A stretch of DNA of 6,869 bases from Eubacterium sp. (GTDB taxonomy: Bacteria > Bacillota > Clostridia > Lachnospirales > Lachnospiraceae), in the NCBI GenBank assembly GCA_017616955.1, contig JAFZXD010000087.1, positions 1 through 6,869 of the forward strand, given 5' to 3'. The position numbers and the translations under genes are program-made. This document shows positions 6,318 through 6,869 of this stretch, piece after piece; within the stretch, counting starts at the first letter, position 1, and every line of letters begins with the position of its first letter. The notes under the pieces are model-generated. The model was not told the DNA's origin. It made no database searches and saw only the letters and a list, made by a program, of their open reading frames with translations.

Positions 6318-6346
6318 AAAATACTACATTATTTCAATATTGTAAA
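6318..6346 (-). promoter_or_regulatory. Candidate promoter of the prfB-hom-lysC unit
   Basis: On the minus strand TTTACA (6346-6341) and TATTTT (6323-6318) are separated by exactly 17 nt and would start transcription roughly 45 nt upstream of the prfB GTG. The -10 is only moderately good and the region is very AT-rich, so chance matches are likely. A perfect TATAAT at 6375-6370 lies a little upstream but lacks a recognisable -35. Confidence 0.4.
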
Positions 6347-6369
6347 CACATATTTGCAAAAATGTAGAT

Positions 6370-6375
6370 ATTATA
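6370..6375 (-). promoter_or_regulatory. Alternative -10 box upstream of prfB
   Basis: The minus strand reads TATAAT, about 104 nt upstream of the prfB GTG. No TTGACA-like box is found 16-18 nt further upstream, where the GC-rich end of the hairpin lies. It would give a longer leader than the TTTACA/TATTTT pair. Support is one perfect hexamer. Confidence 0.22.
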
Positions 6376-6389
6376 CTCTATTTTAGAAC

Positions 6390-6436
6390 AAGCTCCGGTG
6401 CGTCGTGGCACTAACATGTGCCATGACGCAAAGCTT
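6390..6436 (-). terminator. Long hairpin after secA, possible terminator with a weak U-tract
   Basis: The arms 6399-6411 and 6418-6430 are a 13-bp inverted repeat with one mismatch and a 6-nt loop. An outer AAGCT/AGCTT pair (6390-6394 with 6432-6436) extends it across a small internal loop. As minus-strand RNA it follows the secA stop codon by about 10 nt and ends in CUUGUUCU, a poor U-tract, with an A-C mismatch in the stem. As plus-strand RNA the mismatch becomes a G-U pair, but no plus-strand gene is nearby. The position fits a secA terminator or RNA-stabilising 3' end; strength is uncertain. Confidence 0.45.
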
Positions 6437-6446
6437 AATTAAATGA

Positions 6447-6869
6447 TTAATTAGCTCTTCCGCAGCAATTCTTATACTTCTTTCCTGAGCCGCAAGGACA
6501 AGGATCGTTACGTCCTATCTTCTTTTCCTTACGCTTTGTTGGTTCTTTCTTTAAAGTCTCGTCTTTGTTTGTTCCTGTTTCTTTAGCCACCTGCTCACGC
6601 TTTACTTCTTCCTGTGGCTTAAGTCTGATATGGAACATGATGCTTGCTGTCTCTTCTTTAATAGAAGCGATCATATCGTTAAACATGTCATATCCTGCGA
6701 GCTTGTACTCAACTACTGGATCTCTGTTACCATATCCCTGAAGTCCGATACCCTGACGAAGCTGTTCCATGTCGTCGATGTTATCCATCCACTTTCTGTC
6801 GACAGTCTTAAGCATAACGACACGCTCAATCTCGCTAACCTGCTCTTCACTTTCGAATTCTTCTTTGCA
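6447..6869 (-). CDS. secA: Preprotein translocase ATPase SecA, C-terminal part
   Basis: SecA is the ATP-driven motor that pushes unfolded preproteins through the SecYEG channel at the cytoplasmic membrane. The frame is open to the right window edge, and the last 140 residues are present. They include the end of the helical scaffold domain (the stretch [20 protein letters not shown] and [21 protein letters not shown] just after it), a charged Lys/Glu-rich linker, and the zinc-binding SEC-C tail with the CxC-x8-CC pattern (Cys codons within 6462-6500, in [17 protein letters not shown]). This tail binds SecB, ribosomes or phospholipids in characterised SecA proteins. The C-terminus is complete and typical. 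It is on the same strand as prfB, 180 nt upstream, with a hairpin and candidate promoters between, so it is probably a separate transcription unit. Confidence 0.97.
   Translation of the reverse strand, partial: CKEEFESEEQVSEIERVVMLKTVDRKWMDNIDDMEQLRQGIGLQGYGNRDPVVEYKLAGYDMFNDMIASIKEETASIMFHIRLKPQEEVKREQVAKETGTNKDETLKKEPTKRKEKKIGRNDPCPCGSGKKYKNCCGRAN

Noticed and set aside
1..6869. A novel defence or mobile system
   Set aside because: Every gene falls in a well-known housekeeping or metabolic family; no repeats arrays, transposase, integrase or toxin-antitoxin pairs were seen on either strand.

Overview
The window reads as a stretch of ordinary chromosome from a low-to-moderate GC Firmicute, most likely a clostridial species of the Lachnospiraceae type. 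The protein sequences of hom, lysC, prfB and the SecA tail, the strong AGGAGG-type ribosome binding sites, and the prfB frameshift all fit that group. This assignment rests on recalled family resemblance and no database search was run. No phage, IS element, CRISPR array, tRNA or rRNA was seen.

Layout from left to right. A partial AlkD-like DNA alkylation repair gene (1-474, minus) lies directly downstream of a HAD-superfamily phosphatase of the Gph type (479-1135, minus); the two probably form one operon. A divergent intergenic region (1136-1293) carries likely promoters. It is followed by larE (1294-2085), the only plus-strand gene, encoding an ATP-dependent sulfur transferase of the nickel-pincer-nucleotide pathway. 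larE converges on the methylglyoxal synthase gene mgsA (2082-2564, minus) and the two overlap by 4 bp. A hairpin at 2626-2656 ends the next unit.

The main operon runs right to left on the minus strand: prfB (6266-5147), hom (5136-3928) and lysC (3882-2680). prfB encodes release factor 2 and needs a programmed +1 frameshift at its codon 26 (UGA). The region upstream of 6145 therefore belongs to the gene, and the start is a GTG at 6266. hom (homoserine dehydrogenase) and lysC (aspartokinase) supply steps 3 and 1 of the aspartate-family amino acid pathway. lysC has a well-placed internal ribosome binding site that could yield a separate regulatory subunit, as known for Bacillus subtilis aspartokinase II. 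Upstream of prfB, a 180-bp spacer holds candidate promoters and a long hairpin, and the 3' end of secA (6447-6869) closes the window.

No previously undescribed system was found. The points most worth a second look are the prfB recoding site (with its SD-like element in the loop of a possible hairpin), the internal lysC start, the orphan larE with its tail-to-tail overlap with mgsA, and a tiny ORF in the mgsA leader. No gene-free stretch exceeds about 180 bases.
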